In this document: positions 7,769-16,921 of the stretch, one piece after another
Position numbering within the stretch: the first letter of the stretch is position 1
How the letters are laid out: the number at the start of each line of letters is the position of its first letter
Assembly: GCF_003614435.1 (NCBI RefSeq)
Contig: NZ_CP025546.1
Span: 4,650,001 to 4,714,000, forward strand
Reading direction: 5' to 3'
DNA: 64,000 nt
From: Mycobacterium paragordonae
GTDB taxonomy: Bacteria > Actinomycetota > Actinomycetes > Mycobacteriales > Mycobacteriaceae
Program-made: the position numbers and the translations under genes
Notes under the pieces: generated by a model
Databases searched by the model: none
What the model was told of the DNA's origin: nothing
Seen by the model: the letters and a program-made list of their open reading frames with translations, nothing else

Positions 7769-9028
7769 TCAGAAAGTGCAGGGCATGCTGCGGATCGCAT
7801 GAATGAAATTGCCCGGTACGTAAACCGGTTCGCCCGCCGCAATGTCGGGCAGCTGGCTGAGCAGTTCACCGAAGATGGCACGCAACTGGGCCCGGGCGAC
7901 GTGCGCGCCGAGGCAGAAGTGTACGCCTCCGCCGCCGAACCCCAGGTGCGGATTGGGGCTGCGGCTCAGGTCGAAACGGCCAGGCTCGTTGAACGCGTCT
8001 TCGTCCCGGTTGCCGGAGGCGTAGAACATCACCACCTTGTCCCCGGCCCGGATCTGCTGACCGCCGAGCTCGAAATCAGTTGCGGCAGTGCGACGGAAGG
8101 TCATCACCGGGGTGGCCCACCGGACGAACTCCTCGACCGCCGTGCCGATACGGTCCTCGAAAGCCGCTGTCAGCCAAGCCCTTTGACCTGGGAAGTCGGT
8201 GAGCGCCTTGAGGGCGTGGCTGGTGGTCTGCCGGGTGGTGTCATTGCCCGCCACGGCAAGCAGCACGAAGAACGCGGAGACGTCGGCATCGGAGAGCCGG
8301 TCGCCGTCCACCTCGGCGTTCACCAGGGCGCTGAACAGATCTTCGCCCGGGTTCTCCCGGCGCTCGGCGGCCAGCTGGCCGGCGACCTGGTGCAGGTACA
8401 CCTGGTTCTCGAACACCACCTGCAGCGGTTCGCGGCCGGCGAGGTACTCCGGGTCCGCCCACGACACCAGCGCATCCGCCGCGTGCGCCACCTGTTGCCG
8501 CTCGGACTCCGGAATACCGACCATGTCCGACAGGGTCCGAATCGGCAGTTCCTTGGCGCAGTACTCGACGAAATCGACACCACTGCCGGCTTCCCGCAAC
8601 TCCTCGACGATGGCCTTGGCGTTGTCCTGGATCGACTGCTCGATACGCCGGACCTGTCGGGGCGTGAACGCCGCGCTGACCAGCTTGCGCAGCTTGGTGT
8701 GCCGCGGCGGGTCCATCGCGAGGAAAGACTGGGACGCCTCGAGCAGTTCCTCGGGGATATTGGCGAACATCACCCCCTTGCCGGACCGGAAGACGTCGTT
8801 GTTGCGGCTGACCGCGACGATGTCGGCGCGTCGGGTGACCGCCCAATAGCCGGGGTCGTCCGGGTCGTCCATCAGGGTGTCTTTGACCGGGGAATGCCAG
8901 CTCACCGGACGTTCGGCGCGCAGCACCGCGAACGAGCGTTCCCGATCCTCGGCAGTGGTCGACCAGAACCCAGGCGAGGACAGGTCGATCGCGTCGTAGG
9001 TGCGGCCGCTCGCGTACGTCGCTGTCAT
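7769..9028 (-). CDS. Cytochrome P450 monooxygenase
   Basis: This is a soluble bacterial P450 of 419 residues. The I-helix oxygen-activation motif AGNDTTR is at 260-266 (Asn replaces the usual acidic Asp/Glu before Thr-Thr by one position, as in many bacterial P450s). The K-helix ExxR is E300-R303 (EEFVRW), and the haem loop is HLGFGGGGVHFCLGAH with Cys372 as thiolate ligand. MDPPRHTKLRKLVSAAF is the C-helix. The overall type resembles the mycobacterial CYP124/125/142-like clade that oxidises sterol or methyl-branched lipid chains, but I cannot assign a family. Three in-frame starts exist; ATG 9028 has GGAGG 6 nt upstream. No ferredoxin or reductase gene is adjacent. A divergent TetR gene shares an operator with it. 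Confidence 0.95.
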   Translation of the reverse strand: MTATYASGRTYDAIDLSSPGFWSTTAEDRERSFAVLRAERPVSWHSPVKDTLMDDPDDPGYWAVTRRADIVAVSRNNDVFRSGKGVMFANIPEELLEASQSFLAMDPPRHTKLRKLVSAAFTPRQVRRIEQSIQDNAKAIVEELREAGSGVDFVEYCAKELPIRTLSDMVGIPESERQQVAHAADALVSWADPEYLAGREPLQVVFENQVYLHQVAGQLAAERRENPGEDLFSALVNAEVDGDRLSDADVSAFFVLLAVAGNDTTRQTTSHALKALTDFPGQRAWLTAAFEDRIGTAVEEFVRWATPVMTFRRTAATDFELGGQQIRAGDKVVMFYASGNRDEDAFNEPGRFDLSRSPNPHLGFGGGGVHFCLGAHVARAQLRAIFGELLSQLPDIAAGEPVYVPGNFIHAIRSMPCTF

Positions 9029-9063
9029 ATAAGCCTCCATCGCCACCTGAGCTGACGGACCTG

Positions 9064-9093
9064 ACTTTATGACTAGACATATTGTCTAGTCAA
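9064..9093 (-). promoter_or_regulatory. P450 gene promoter (-35 TTGACT, -10 TAAAGT, spacer 18)
   Basis: Read leftward, TTGACT (9088-9093) and TAAAGT (9064-9069) are separated by 18 nt. The spacer is almost entirely the 21-bp operator palindrome, so repressor binding would cover the promoter. Confidence 0.6.
9071..9091. promoter_or_regulatory. Perfect palindromic operator between P450 and TetR genes
   Basis: Arms GACTAGACA and TGTCTAGTC are exact complements around a 3-nt centre TAT. Perfect symmetry, TetR-typical size and location between a TetR gene and its divergent target make this the likely binding site of that regulator. Confidence 0.8.
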
Positions 9094-9110
9094 GATGTTC
9101 CGGGTGCGGT

Positions 9111-9116
9111 TATGCT
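9111..9116 (+). promoter_or_regulatory. -10 box of TetR gene, leaderless start
   Basis: TATGCT matches the mycobacterial TANNNT -10 and lies 6 nt before the ATG at 9123, so transcription probably begins at the start codon. The shared operator lies just upstream, around the -35 position. Confidence 0.5.
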
Positions 9117-9122
9117 CGACGA

Positions 9123-9761
9123 ATGCCGTCGGTCACCCGCAAGCCGCAGGCCCGCCAGGGGCGCCAGCAGCGGCGCGAACACATGGAGAGCCGGCTGCTC
9201 GACGCCACCGAACGGTTGATGCGCGACGGCGCCAGCTTCACCGAACTCAGCGTCGATCGCCTGGCCGGTGAGGCCGGCATCTCCCGGGCCAGCTTCTACA
9301 TCTACTTCGAGGACAAGGGCCACCTGCTGCGCCGGCTGGCCGCCGCGGTGTTCGATGACCTTGCCGTGTCCGGCAATCGGTGGTGGTCGGTGGCCGACCG
9401 GCGCGACCCCGAGGACCTGCGCGCCTCGATCACCGGGATCGTAGCCAGCTACCGGCGCCACCAGCCGGTGCTCACCGCGCTCAGCGAAATGGCCGGCTAC
9501 GACCAATCGACCGCCCAGACCTACCGCGACCTGCTGACCGCCATCTCCCAGCGCGTGCACCGCGTAATCGACGCCGGCCAGGCCGACGGTTCGATCCGGC
9601 CCGGCATCCCGGCAGCCGCCACGGCCAGCGCGCTGACTTTGATGGTGGAACGGGCCTGCCAGATGAATCTGCCGGTGCAATCACCGGACCACGACGCCCC
9701 ACTCGTCGACACATTGGTCGAAATAATTTGGGCCGCACTGTATCTCAAGCCCGCGCGGTAA
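9123..9761 (+). CDS. TetR-family transcriptional regulator
   Basis: This is a 212-residue one-component regulator. The N-terminal helix-turn-helix is clear at about residues 20-70: LLDATERLMRDGASFTELSVDRLAGEAGISRASFYIYFEDKGHLL, with the 'ISRASFYIYF' recognition helix and 'F.DK..LL' ending typical of TetR. The remaining all-helical part (about 75-212) would bind a ligand and form the dimer. It is divergent from the P450 gene, and the shared perfect palindrome suggests that it represses the P450 and itself until a P450 substrate or product binds. The ligand is not predictable. It ends 1 nt before convergent proB. Confidence 0.93.
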   Translation: MPSVTRKPQARQGRQQRREHMESRLLDATERLMRDGASFTELSVDRLAGEAGISRASFYIYFEDKGHLLRRLAAAVFDDLAVSGNRWWSVADRRDPEDLRASITGIVASYRRHQPVLTALSEMAGYDQSTAQTYRDLLTAISQRVHRVIDAGQADGSIRPGIPAAATASALTLMVERACQMNLPVQSPDHDAPLVDTLVEIIWAALYLKPAR

Positions 9762-9762
9762 G

Positions 9763-10863
9763 TTACACGGCCACCAGGTCGTCAGCATGGACCGCGGGCC
9801 GGCGCATCTCGCCCGGCAGATCCGAGGTGGAGCGGCCCATCACCGTCGCGAGTTCAGCGGCATCGTAAGCAACGACGCCGCGCGCCACCACGGTGGCGTC
9901 CGGTCCGCACAGTTCGACGACGTCGCCACCGAAGAATTTCCCTGACACCGCGACGATGCCCGCGGGCAGCAACGACCGGCGCTGCCTGAGGACGGCCCGT
10001 ACCGCCCCCTCGTCCAGCGTCAGCGAACCGGTGGACTCGGCGGCGTAGCGGACCCAGAATCGGCGCGCCGACATCCGCTCGGCCCGCGGCGCGAACACCG
10101 TACCCACCGAGGCGTCGGCGAGTGCCGTCGCGGCATCAGAAGCCGGGGCCAGCAACACCGGCACTCCGGCGTCGGCGGCCAGCAGCGCCGATGACATTTT
10201 CGACGCCATGCCGCCGGTGCCCAGATGGCTACTCTGACCCGCGACCACTCCGTCCAGATCCGCCGGTCCGGTCACTTCCGGAATGAATTTGGCGCCCTTG
10301 CACTTTCGCGGATCGGCGTCGTAAAGGCCGTCGATGTCCGACAGTAGTACCAGGGCATCGGCGCCTACCAGATGCGCCACCAACGCCGAGAGCCGGTCGT
10401 TGTCGCCGAAACGGATCTCGTTGGTGGCCACGGTGTCGTTCTCGTTCACGATCGCCACGGCGCGCAGCGCCCGCAACCGGTCCAGCGTGCGCTGGGCGTT
10501 GTTGTGCTGCACCCGCATCGCGATGTCGTGCGCGGTCAACAGCACCTGTCCCACGGTGCGGCCGTACCGGGCGAAGGCCGCGCTCCAGGAGTTCACCAGG
10601 GCAACCTGCCCGACGCTGGCCGCGGCCTGCTTGGTGGCCAGATCCTTTGGCTTCCGGGCTAATCCGAGCGGCTCCAGTCCCGCGGCAATGGCTCCCGACG
10701 AGACGATGACGACGTCGGAGCCCGCTTGCATCCGCGTCTCGATCGCGTCGGCCAGTTCGGCCAGCCGGCCGGCGTCGAACATGCCCGACTCCGTGGTGAG
10801 CGCGGTGGTGCCCACCTTGACGACGATGCTGCGCGCGGTCCGGATGCTCTCCCGATGCGTCAT
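9763..10863 (-). CDS. proB: Glutamate 5-kinase
   Basis: It phosphorylates L-glutamate to gamma-glutamyl phosphate, the first and feedback-inhibited step of proline synthesis. The 366-residue protein has the amino-acid-kinase fold, with [11 protein letters not shown] near the N-terminus, [12 protein letters not shown] near 50-62, [12 protein letters not shown] near 150 and GTGGMASKM near 215. A C-terminal PUA domain spans about 285-360. Its ATG shares one base with the stop of obg (TGATG), so translation is probably coupled. The obg-proB order is conserved in mycobacteria. proA is not in the window. Confidence 0.97.
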   Translation of the reverse strand: MTHRESIRTARSIVVKVGTTALTTESGMFDAGRLAELADAIETRMQAGSDVVIVSSGAIAAGLEPLGLARKPKDLATKQAAASVGQVALVNSWSAAFARYGRTVGQVLLTAHDIAMRVQHNNAQRTLDRLRALRAVAIVNENDTVATNEIRFGDNDRLSALVAHLVGADALVLLSDIDGLYDADPRKCKGAKFIPEVTGPADLDGVVAGQSSHLGTGGMASKMSSALLAADAGVPVLLAPASDAATALADASVGTVFAPRAERMSARRFWVRYAAESTGSLTLDEGAVRAVLRQRRSLLPAGIVAVSGKFFGGDVVELCGPDATVVARGVVAYDAAELATVMGRSTSDLPGEMRRPAVHADDLVAV

Positions 10864-12299
10864 CAGCTGTCGCGCTCGCGGCGTTGCCGCCGGGCGGCCT
10901 TTCGCTCAGCGGCACCCACCCGGTCGGAGCGTTCCAGGCGTACGTCGGTGCCCCGGCCGGTCAGCGGAACCTGGCCTCCCGCAGGGGTTTGCGGTTCCCA
11001 GTCGAAGGTCATGTCGCCGATGGTCACCGCGCAGCCGGGCCGGGCGCCCTGCCGCAGCAGTTCGTCCTCCACGCCCAGGCGGGCCAACCGGTCGGCGAGG
11101 TAGCCGACGGCCTCGTCGTTGTCGAAGTTCGTCTGTCCTATCCAGCGTTCGGGGCGCGCACCGGTCACCACGAAGCCGCCCTCGCCGTCGGGTTCGACCG
11201 AGAAACCGCTCTCGTCCACCGGAACCGGACGGATCACCGGACGGCGCGGCACCACCGCGGGGCGGGCGGCGTTGTACTCCGAGACCATCTGCCACAGCCC
11301 GAAGATCAACGGCTGCAAGCCTTCCCGGGTCGCCGTCGACACCAGATACACCGGCCAGCCGCGCTGGGCGACCTCCTCGCGGACGAACTCGGCCAGCTCG
11401 CGGGCCTCGGGCACGTCAATCTTGTTGAGCACCACTGCTCGTGGCCGCTCGGCCAGGTCACCCAATATGGCGTCGCCCTGCAGGGTGGGTGTGTAGGCCG
11501 CGAGTTCGGCTTCCAGCGCGTCGATGTCGGAGATAGGGTCGCGTCCGGGTTCCGCAGTGGCACAGTCCACCACGTGGACCAGTACCGCGCAGCGCTCGAT
11601 GTGCCGCAGGAAGTCCAGGCCCAGACCGCGGCCTTCGGAGGCGCCGGGGATCAGGCCGGGCACGTCGGCGACGGTGAAGGCATGCTCGCCGGCCGAGACC
11701 ACACCGAGGTTGGGAACCAGCGTGGTGAACGGGTAGTCGGCGATCTTGGGTTTGGCCGCCGAGATGACCGACACCAGCGACGACTTTCCGGCCGACGGAA
11801 ATCCGACCAGGCCGACGTCGGCGACGGTCTTGAGTTCGAGGGTGAGGTCGCGTTCCTGTCCCGGCTCCCCGAGCAGCGCGAAGCCGGGAGCCTTGCGGGC
11901 GCGGGAGGCCAGCGCCGCGTTGCCCAGTCCGCCGCGGCCGCCGGCGGCCGCTTCGAACCGGGTGCCGGCGCCGATCAGGTCGGCCAGCATCCGGCCGTTT
12001 TCATCGAGGACCACGGTGCCGTCGGGGACCTTGACTTCCAGGTCCGTGCCGGCAGCGCCGTCCCGGTTGTTGCCCATTCCCTGCTTGCCGGACGGCGCTG
12101 TGACGTGCGGGCGGAAATGGAAGTCGAGCAGGGTGTGCACCTGCGGGTCGACCACGAAGACGATGCTGCCGCCGCGGCCGCCGTTACCGCCGTCCGGACC
12201 GCCCAGCGGCTTGAACTTCTCGCGGTGGACCGATGCGCAGCCGTTGCCGCCGGATCCCGCGCGTGTGTGAATGACCACCCGATCGACGAATCGAGGCAT
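10863..12299 (-). CDS. obg: Obg/CgtA GTPase
   Basis: This ribosome-associated GTPase is involved in 50S assembly and stress control. At 478 residues it matches mycobacterial Obg. The glycine-rich Obg fold covers about 1-158 ([16 protein letters not shown]). The G domain follows, with P-loop GFPSAGKS at 167-174, the switch I/II region [13 protein letters not shown] and DVPG, and NKID near 290. A C-terminal OCT domain runs from about 345 to 430, followed by a basic tail ([14 protein letters not shown]). The open frame extends upstream, but ATG 12299 has GGGGAAG at the right distance and gives [12 protein letters not shown]. It follows rpmA by 52 bp and overlaps proB. Confidence 0.97.
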   Translation of the reverse strand: MPRFVDRVVIHTRAGSGGNGCASVHREKFKPLGGPDGGNGGRGGSIVFVVDPQVHTLLDFHFRPHVTAPSGKQGMGNNRDGAAGTDLEVKVPDGTVVLDENGRMLADLIGAGTRFEAAAGGRGGLGNAALASRARKAPGFALLGEPGQERDLTLELKTVADVGLVGFPSAGKSSLVSVISAAKPKIADYPFTTLVPNLGVVSAGEHAFTVADVPGLIPGASEGRGLGLDFLRHIERCAVLVHVVDCATAEPGRDPISDIDALEAELAAYTPTLQGDAILGDLAERPRAVVLNKIDVPEARELAEFVREEVAQRGWPVYLVSTATREGLQPLIFGLWQMVSEYNAARPAVVPRRPVIRPVPVDESGFSVEPDGEGGFVVTGARPERWIGQTNFDNDEAVGYLADRLARLGVEDELLRQGARPGCAVTIGDMTFDWEPQTPAGGQVPLTGRGTDVRLERSDRVGAAERKAARRQRRERDS

Positions 12300-12351
12300 C
12301 GGGCTTCCCCTCAATCGGCTACGGACGTGCTGCCAGGCACATCCGTAGCAC

Positions 12352-12618
12352 TCAGTCGGCGGTTTGCCCGGCGGGAACGATGCTGACGGTCTTGCGGCCG
12401 CCCTTGACACCGAACTGGACCGCACCGGCCGCCTTGGCGAACAACGTGTCGTCACCACCGCGACCGACGTCGACACCGGGGTGGAACTTGGTGCCGCGCT
12501 GGCGGACCAGGATCTCGCCGGCCTTGACCACCTGGCCGCCGAAGCGCTTCACGCCGAGCCGCTGAGCTGCGGAATCGCGACCGTTACGGGAGCTGGACGC
12601 GCCCTTCTTGTGTGCCAT
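12352..12618 (-). CDS. rpmA: 50S ribosomal protein L27
   Basis: It is an 88-residue basic ribosomal protein near the peptidyl-transferase centre. The N-terminus [22 protein letters not shown] is the standard L27 start; there is no cleavable leader of the Firmicutes type. [10 protein letters not shown] and [10 protein letters not shown] are family motifs. It lies 15 bp after rplU and is followed by obg, the usual rplU-rpmA-obg operon. Confidence 0.98.
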   Translation of the reverse strand: MAHKKGASSSRNGRDSAAQRLGVKRFGGQVVKAGEILVRQRGTKFHPGVDVGRGGDDTLFAKAAGAVQFGVKGGRKTVSIVPAGQTAD

Positions 12619-12633
12619 GTCTGCTCGCCCCTA

Positions 12634-12945
12634 CTACTTGATACCGGTGACCTTGAGGACCGTCAGCTGCTGACGGTGTCCCTGCCGCTTGTGGTAGCCG
12701 GTCTTGTTCTTGAACTTGTGGATGCGGATCTTCGGGCCCTTGGTGTGCTCGAGCACCTCGCCGGTGACGGCGACCTTGGCCAGCGCCTGGGCGTCGGTGG
12801 TGACGTTGGCGCCGTCGACGACCAGAGCGACCGGCAGCGACACGTTCGCGCCCGGCTCCGACTCCAGCTTCTCGACCTTGACCACGTCGCCGACGGCAAC
12901 CTTGTACTGCTTACCGCCGGTCTTGACGATTGCGTAGGTCGCCAT
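12634..12945 (-). CDS. rplU: 50S ribosomal protein L21
   Basis: It is a 103-residue ribosomal protein that binds 23S r[30 protein letters not shown] is the L21 signature start, and [15 protein letters not shown] is the conserved C-terminal basic segment. It is the first gene of the rplU-rpmA-obg-proB run and has a good promoter about 155 bp upstream, leaving a leader of roughly 145 nt. Confidence 0.98.
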   Translation of the reverse strand: MATYAIVKTGGKQYKVAVGDVVKVEKLESEPGANVSLPVALVVDGANVTTDAQALAKVAVTGEVLEHTKGPKIRIHKFKNKTGYHKRQGHRQQLTVLKVTGIK

Positions 12946-13098
12946 CGTTGCTCCTGCCTGTTCTTCTGGTCGTCTGTCTTGCGTCGCACTCGCGCGCGGG
13001 CCAACCCGGCGCGGGTGATGGTCTTGGGTGCGGGCTCGGTACCGGCCCGCTGTCGTCGGTCACATCCGTTTGCCTAGAGCCCTGACGACAACTGTCCA

Positions 13099-13128
13099 AG
13101 GGTACGTGACCAGCACCTACAGGGTCAA
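13099..13128 (-). promoter_or_regulatory. rplU promoter (-35 TTGACC, -10 TACCCT)
   Basis: Read leftward, TTGACC (13123-13128) and TACCCT (13099-13104) have an 18-nt spacer. The expected start near 13092 gives a ~145-nt leader containing the hairpin GCGGGC/GCCCGC around 13030-13050. This is consistent with a ribosomal-protein leader, but no autoregulatory structure was established. Confidence 0.55.
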
Positions 13129-13159
13129 ACCGGGTGCTTGATGTTCCAGTCGGAGGCTT

Positions 13160-16100
13160 TCAGTCGGCGTGGATGGGCGGTCCGGCCGGGCGTCCCGCCG
13201 CGCGCCGGCGGCGCGACGGAACTGCCGAAACCTCTGCGATCACCACCGGCGGGACCTCGATGGCGGTTTCAGAATCGTCGGAGTCGGAATCGTCGGAATC
13301 GTCGTCGCCGTCATCCAGGTCGTCGGTGTCATTCAAGACGTCGTCGCTGTCGTCCTCGTCTTCGTCCTCGTCGTTGAGGTCTTCGTCGTCAAGTTCGTCC
13401 ACGTCTTCGTCTTCGTCATCGTCTTCGTCTTCGTCGTCTTCGTCGTCTTCGTCGAGATCTTCGTCATCGAGTTCGTCGACGTCCTCGACGTCCTCATCCT
13501 CGTCCTCAACCTCGACGTCCTCGTCCTCGTCCTCGTCCTCGACGTCCTCGTCCTCAACGTCTTCGTCCTCGGCGTCCTCGAACTCCGCCACGTCCGGCGC
13601 CACCAGCGATTCGGTCTGCTCGTCGGTCTCGGCGGTCAATTCGTCATCGGACTCGAGATCGGACTCGCCGTTCTCCTCGTCATCCCGCGACGACGCGGCC
13701 ATCGCCTTGAACATCGGGTGCTCACCCGGGGCATGAGTCGGAACCTTGGCCACCACACCGTTGTCGGTCGGCTGTTCGGACCGCGGCTTCTTCGACCGCC
13801 TGCTGCGGCGTCCGCCGGACTCCGTCTTGCGGCCCGTGGCCGGCGCCGAGTCGACCGGATCGGCGTGCATCACGATGCCGCGGCCGGCGCAGTGCGGACA
13901 CGATGTGGAGAACGCCTCGATCAGGCCGGTGCCCAGCCGTTTGCGGGTCAACTGCACCAGGCCCAGCGAGGTCACCTCGGAAACCTGGTGACGGGTGCGG
14001 TCGCGGGCCAGCGCCTCGGTCAGCCGGCGCAGCACCAGGTCGCGGTTGGACTCGAGCACCATGTCGATGAAGTCGATGACGACGATGCCGCCGATGTCGC
14101 GCAACCGCAGTTGCCGCACGATCTCCTCGGCAGCCTCGAGGTTGTTCTTGGTGACCGTCTGCTCCAGATTGCCGCCCGACCCGGTGAACTTGCCGGTGTT
14201 GACGTCGACCACCGTCATGGCCTCGGTCCGGTCGATCACCAGCGTCCCGCCCGACGGCAGCCACACCTTGCGGTCCATCGCCTTGGCCAACTGCTCATCG
14301 ATGCGGTGCACCGCGAACACATCCGGACCGGGCTGACCCTCCTGGCCGGCCGGCTCGTACTTGTTGAGTTTCGAAACCAAGTCCGGCGCAACAGAATTCA
14401 CGTATTCGTTGATCGTGGTCCAGGCATCGTCACCGGACACGATCAGTCCCGAGAAATCCTCGTTGAACAGGTCCCGGATGACCTTGACCAGGACGTCGGG
14501 CTCTTCGTAGAGCGCCACCGCGGCGCCCGCGGCCTTCTGCTTGATCTCGGCGGCCTTGGCGTCGATCTGGTTCCAGCGCTCCTGCAACCGGGTGACGTCG
14601 CCACGGATGTCTTCCTCTTTGACGCCCTCGGACGCGGTGCGGATGATCACGCCCGCGTCGGACGGCACCACCTCACGCAGGATCTCCTTGAGGCGCTGAC
14701 GCTCGGTGTCGGGCAGCTTGCGGCTGATGCCGGTCGACGACGCGCCCGGTACGTACACCAGATACCGGCCGGCCAGCGACACCTGCGTGGTCAGCCGGGC
14801 GCCCTTGTGGCCGACCGGGTCCTTGCTCACCTGCACGACGACGTAGTCGCCGGGTTTGAGGGCCTGCTCGATCTTGCGGTCGGCTCCGCCCAGACCGGCG
14901 GCCTCCCAGTTGACCTCACCGGCGTAGAGCACGCCGTTGCGGCCGCGACCGATGTCGACGAAAGCGGCCTCCATCGAGGGCAGCACGTTCTGCACGATGC
15001 CCAGGTAGATATTGCCCACCAGCGACGCCGAGGCCGCCGAGGTGACGAAATGCTCGACCACGATGCCGTCTTCCAGGACGGCGATCTGGGTGTAGCGGGC
15101 GCCGGGGTGTGGCGGTTCGGTGCGCACCCGGTCGCGGACCACCATCACCCGCTCCACGGCCTCGCGCCGGGCCAGGAATTCGGCCTCGGTCAGCACCGGC
15201 GGGCGGCGCCGGCCGGCGTCACGCCCGTCCCGGCGGCGCTGACGCTTGGCCTCCAGCCGCGTCGACCCGTCGATCCCCTTGATCTCGCTGGGACCGGAGT
15301 CGTCGGACCCGGACTTGCCGCCGCCGCTGCGCGGCGCGCGCTCGTGCACGACGGTGTTGGGCGGGTCGTCGGGTGACGGGCTGTCGTCGTTGTCGTCGCC
15401 CGACCCGGACTTACGGCGTCTGCGCCGGCGGCGACGACGGGTAGCGCCTTCGCCCGAAGTCTCCTCGTCCCCGTTCTCGCCGTCGTCGGAGTCGTCGGAA
15501 TCCTGAGCCTCGTCGGACTCGTCGGTCGGTTCCCCTGCGCTGTCGCCGGGCTGGTTGTCGCCCTCGGCACCGTTCTGCTCACCGCGCCCGCGACCGCGGC
15601 CCCGGCGTCCGCGGCGCCGGCGCTTGTTGGCGGGACGGTCCGACTGGTCATCGTCGTCGTCGGCCCCGGCGCCCTGGCCGTCGGAATCGTCGCCGTAGTC
15701 GGAGTCGTCGGAAGCGCTCTCGTCAGCGACTTCGTCGTCGGTTTCGACCCGCTCGGGCGGCGGCTGGGGCGCGACGAACAACGGCATGTAGTGCGGGCGC
15801 TCGATGACCGTCTCGCGAGTCTCGCGGACCTCCACCGTTTCCAGCATCAGCCGGGATTCGGGTTCGGCCGGCGACTCCGCTTCGGCGCCGGCCGACACCT
15901 CGGCTTCCAGAGCGTCGGCTTCCGGCGCGTCGGCTTCCGGAGCGTCGGGCTGGGCCGCCAGCAGATCCCGGACCCGGACCGCGTCGACATGGTCGACGCT
16001 CGAATGCGCGCTGCGGATGCGCCCGTCCAGGGCCGCCAGCGCGTCCAGCACCCGCTTGCTGGTGGTGCCCAGGGTCCGCGCGAGCGAATGCACTCTCAAG

Positions 16101-16168
16101 CGGTCAGGCAGGTCCTCACGCTCGGTCGGCTCGCTTGTTGAGTCTGAAGTTGGGGCATCGTCTACCAC
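13160..16168 (-). CDS. rne: Ribonuclease E/G
   Basis: This essential endoribonuclease acts in mRNA decay and rRNA/tRNA processing. In the mycobacterial layout the catalytic core is central. Residues 1-355 are disordered, with acidic patches and Arg-rich blocks ([15 protein letters not shown]). The S1 domain begins near 360 (TQIAVLEDGIVVEHFV). The DNase I-like active site has Asp in VVDVNTGKFTG near 650 and in VVIDFIDM near 696, and the Zn-link Cys pair is CPHC near 757. After about 850 a highly acidic tail of Glu/Asp/Val repeats runs to about 965. The GTG start at 16168 has GAGGAGAA upstream. The 295 bp between ndk and rne hold its leader; no gene is seen there. Confidence 0.96.
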   Translation of the reverse strand: MVDDAPTSDSTSEPTEREDLPDRLRVHSLARTLGTTSKRVLDALAALDGRIRSAHSSVDHVDAVRVRDLLAAQPDAPEADAPEADALEAEVSAGAEAESPAEPESRLMLETVEVRETRETVIERPHYMPLFVAPQPPPERVETDDEVADESASDDSDYGDDSDGQGAGADDDDDQSDRPANKRRRRGRRGRGRGRGEQNGAEGDNQPGDSAGEPTDESDEAQDSDDSDDGENGDEETSGEGATRRRRRRRRRKSGSGDDNDDSPSPDDPPNTVVHERAPRSGGGKSGSDDSGPSEIKGIDGSTRLEAKRQRRRDGRDAGRRRPPVLTEAEFLARREAVERVMVVRDRVRTEPPHPGARYTQIAVLEDGIVVEHFVTSAASASLVGNIYLGIVQNVLPSMEAAFVDIGRGRNGVLYAGEVNWEAAGLGGADRKIEQALKPGDYVVVQVSKDPVGHKGARLTTQVSLAGRYLVYVPGASSTGISRKLPDTERQRLKEILREVVPSDAGVIIRTASEGVKEEDIRGDVTRLQERWNQIDAKAAEIKQKAAGAAVALYEEPDVLVKVIRDLFNEDFSGLIVSGDDAWTTINEYVNSVAPDLVSKLNKYEPAGQEGQPGPDVFAVHRIDEQLAKAMDRKVWLPSGGTLVIDRTEAMTVVDVNTGKFTGSGGNLEQTVTKNNLEAAEEIVRQLRLRDIGGIVVIDFIDMVLESNRDLVLRRLTEALARDRTRHQVSEVTSLGLVQLTRKRLGTGLIEAFSTSCPHCAGRGIVMHADPVDSAPATGRKTESGGRRSRRSKKPRSEQPTDNGVVAKVPTHAPGEHPMFKAMAASSRDDEENGESDLESDDELTAETDEQTESLVAPDVAEFEDAEDEDVEDEDVEDEDEDEDVEVEDEDEDVEDVDELDDEDLDEDDEDDEDEDDDEDEDVDELDDEDLNDEDEDEDDSDDVLNDTDDLDDGDDDSDDSDSDDSETAIEVPPVVIAEVSAVPSRRRRAAGRPAGPPIHAD
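13275..13600. repeat. Low-complexity GTC/CTC-type repeat coding the acidic RNase E tail
   Basis: Short units of GTCGTC, TTCGTC and CTCGTC recur almost without break on the + strand, coding Asp/Glu/Val-rich peptide on the other strand. The units are imperfect and in frame, so this is coding microsatellite-like sequence rather than an array. Confidence 0.8.
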
Positions 16169-16463
16169 GAATTCTCCTCAAGCCCCCGGGCGCGTCCTAA
16201 TCGACGCGGCCACTCGAGGGCTTCGCTATGGGTCCGGGTCACTTCTCCCGGACTTGTGATGGTCTCGCCCCGAGCAGCCCATGGTGAGCCCACTCGGTGC
16301 CGTACTGAATGACGGCTCGACATGCTGCGCCGCACCGCGGACCGGCGGTGGTCGCGCTTGCCCAAGTCTTCATTCGGGTGTCCGGCGCCAGTTCGACGAC
16401 GTTCACCCGCAGTCAGTATCCCACATCACTTCCGGGGATCACGCTCCCCTTCGAGCGGCCCGG

Positions 16464-16874
16464 TCAGATGCCGGGAAACCAGAGCTCGATCTCGCGCTGC
16501 GCCGACTCGGCGGAGTCCGACCCGTGCACCAGGTTGAACTGGGTTTCCAGGCCGAAATCACCGCGGATCGTTCCGGGGGTGGCCTTCTCCACCGGGTCGG
16601 TACCACCGGCGAGCTGCCGAAACGCGGCAATCGCGCGGGTTCCGACCACGACGGCCGCGACCACCGGTCCCGAGGTGATGAACTCCAGCAACGAACCGAA
16701 GAAGGGCTTGCCGTCATGCTCGGCGTAATGGCGCCGTGCCAGGTCCTCACCGACGGTCCTGAGCTCCAGCGCCGCGATGGTGAGGCCTTTGCGCTCGATG
16801 CGGCTGAGTATCTCGCCAATCAACTGGCGCTCCACGCCGTCGGGCTTGATCAATACGAGAGTCCGTTCGGTCAC
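16464..16874 (-). CDS. ndk: Nucleoside diphosphate kinase
   Basis: It transfers the gamma-phosphate between nucleoside tri- and diphosphates through a phospho-histidine. The 136-residue length is that of M. tuberculosis Ndk[22 protein letters not shown] starts the ferredoxin-like fold, and the active His is in NLVHGSDS near residue 117. RGDFGL and the family pocket [18 protein letters not shown] are present. The open frame extends upstream, but GTG 16874 gives the exact family start. A TACTCT -10 sits 7 nt before the GTG, so a leaderless mRNA is likely. Confidence 0.97.
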   Translation of the reverse strand: MTERTLVLIKPDGVERQLIGEILSRIERKGLTIAALELRTVGEDLARRHYAEHDGKPFFGSLLEFITSGPVVAAVVVGTRAIAAFRQLAGGTDPVEKATPGTIRGDFGLETQFNLVHGSDSAESAQREIELWFPGI

Positions 16875-16881
16875 GGTGCAC

Positions 16882-16887
16882 AGAGTA
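16882..16887 (-). promoter_or_regulatory. -10 box of ndk, leaderless start
   Basis: Read leftward the hexamer is TACTCT, 7 nt before the ndk GTG. The fit to TANNNT and the distance suggest transcription starting at the start codon. Confidence 0.4.
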
Positions 16888-16921
16888 GAGGTCGAGACCG
16901 CGGTCCCCAAACCTGGATGCG

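Noticed and set aside
13330..13560. Repeat array resembling CRISPR
   Set aside because: Units are short, in frame and without spacers; they code the acidic RNase E tail.
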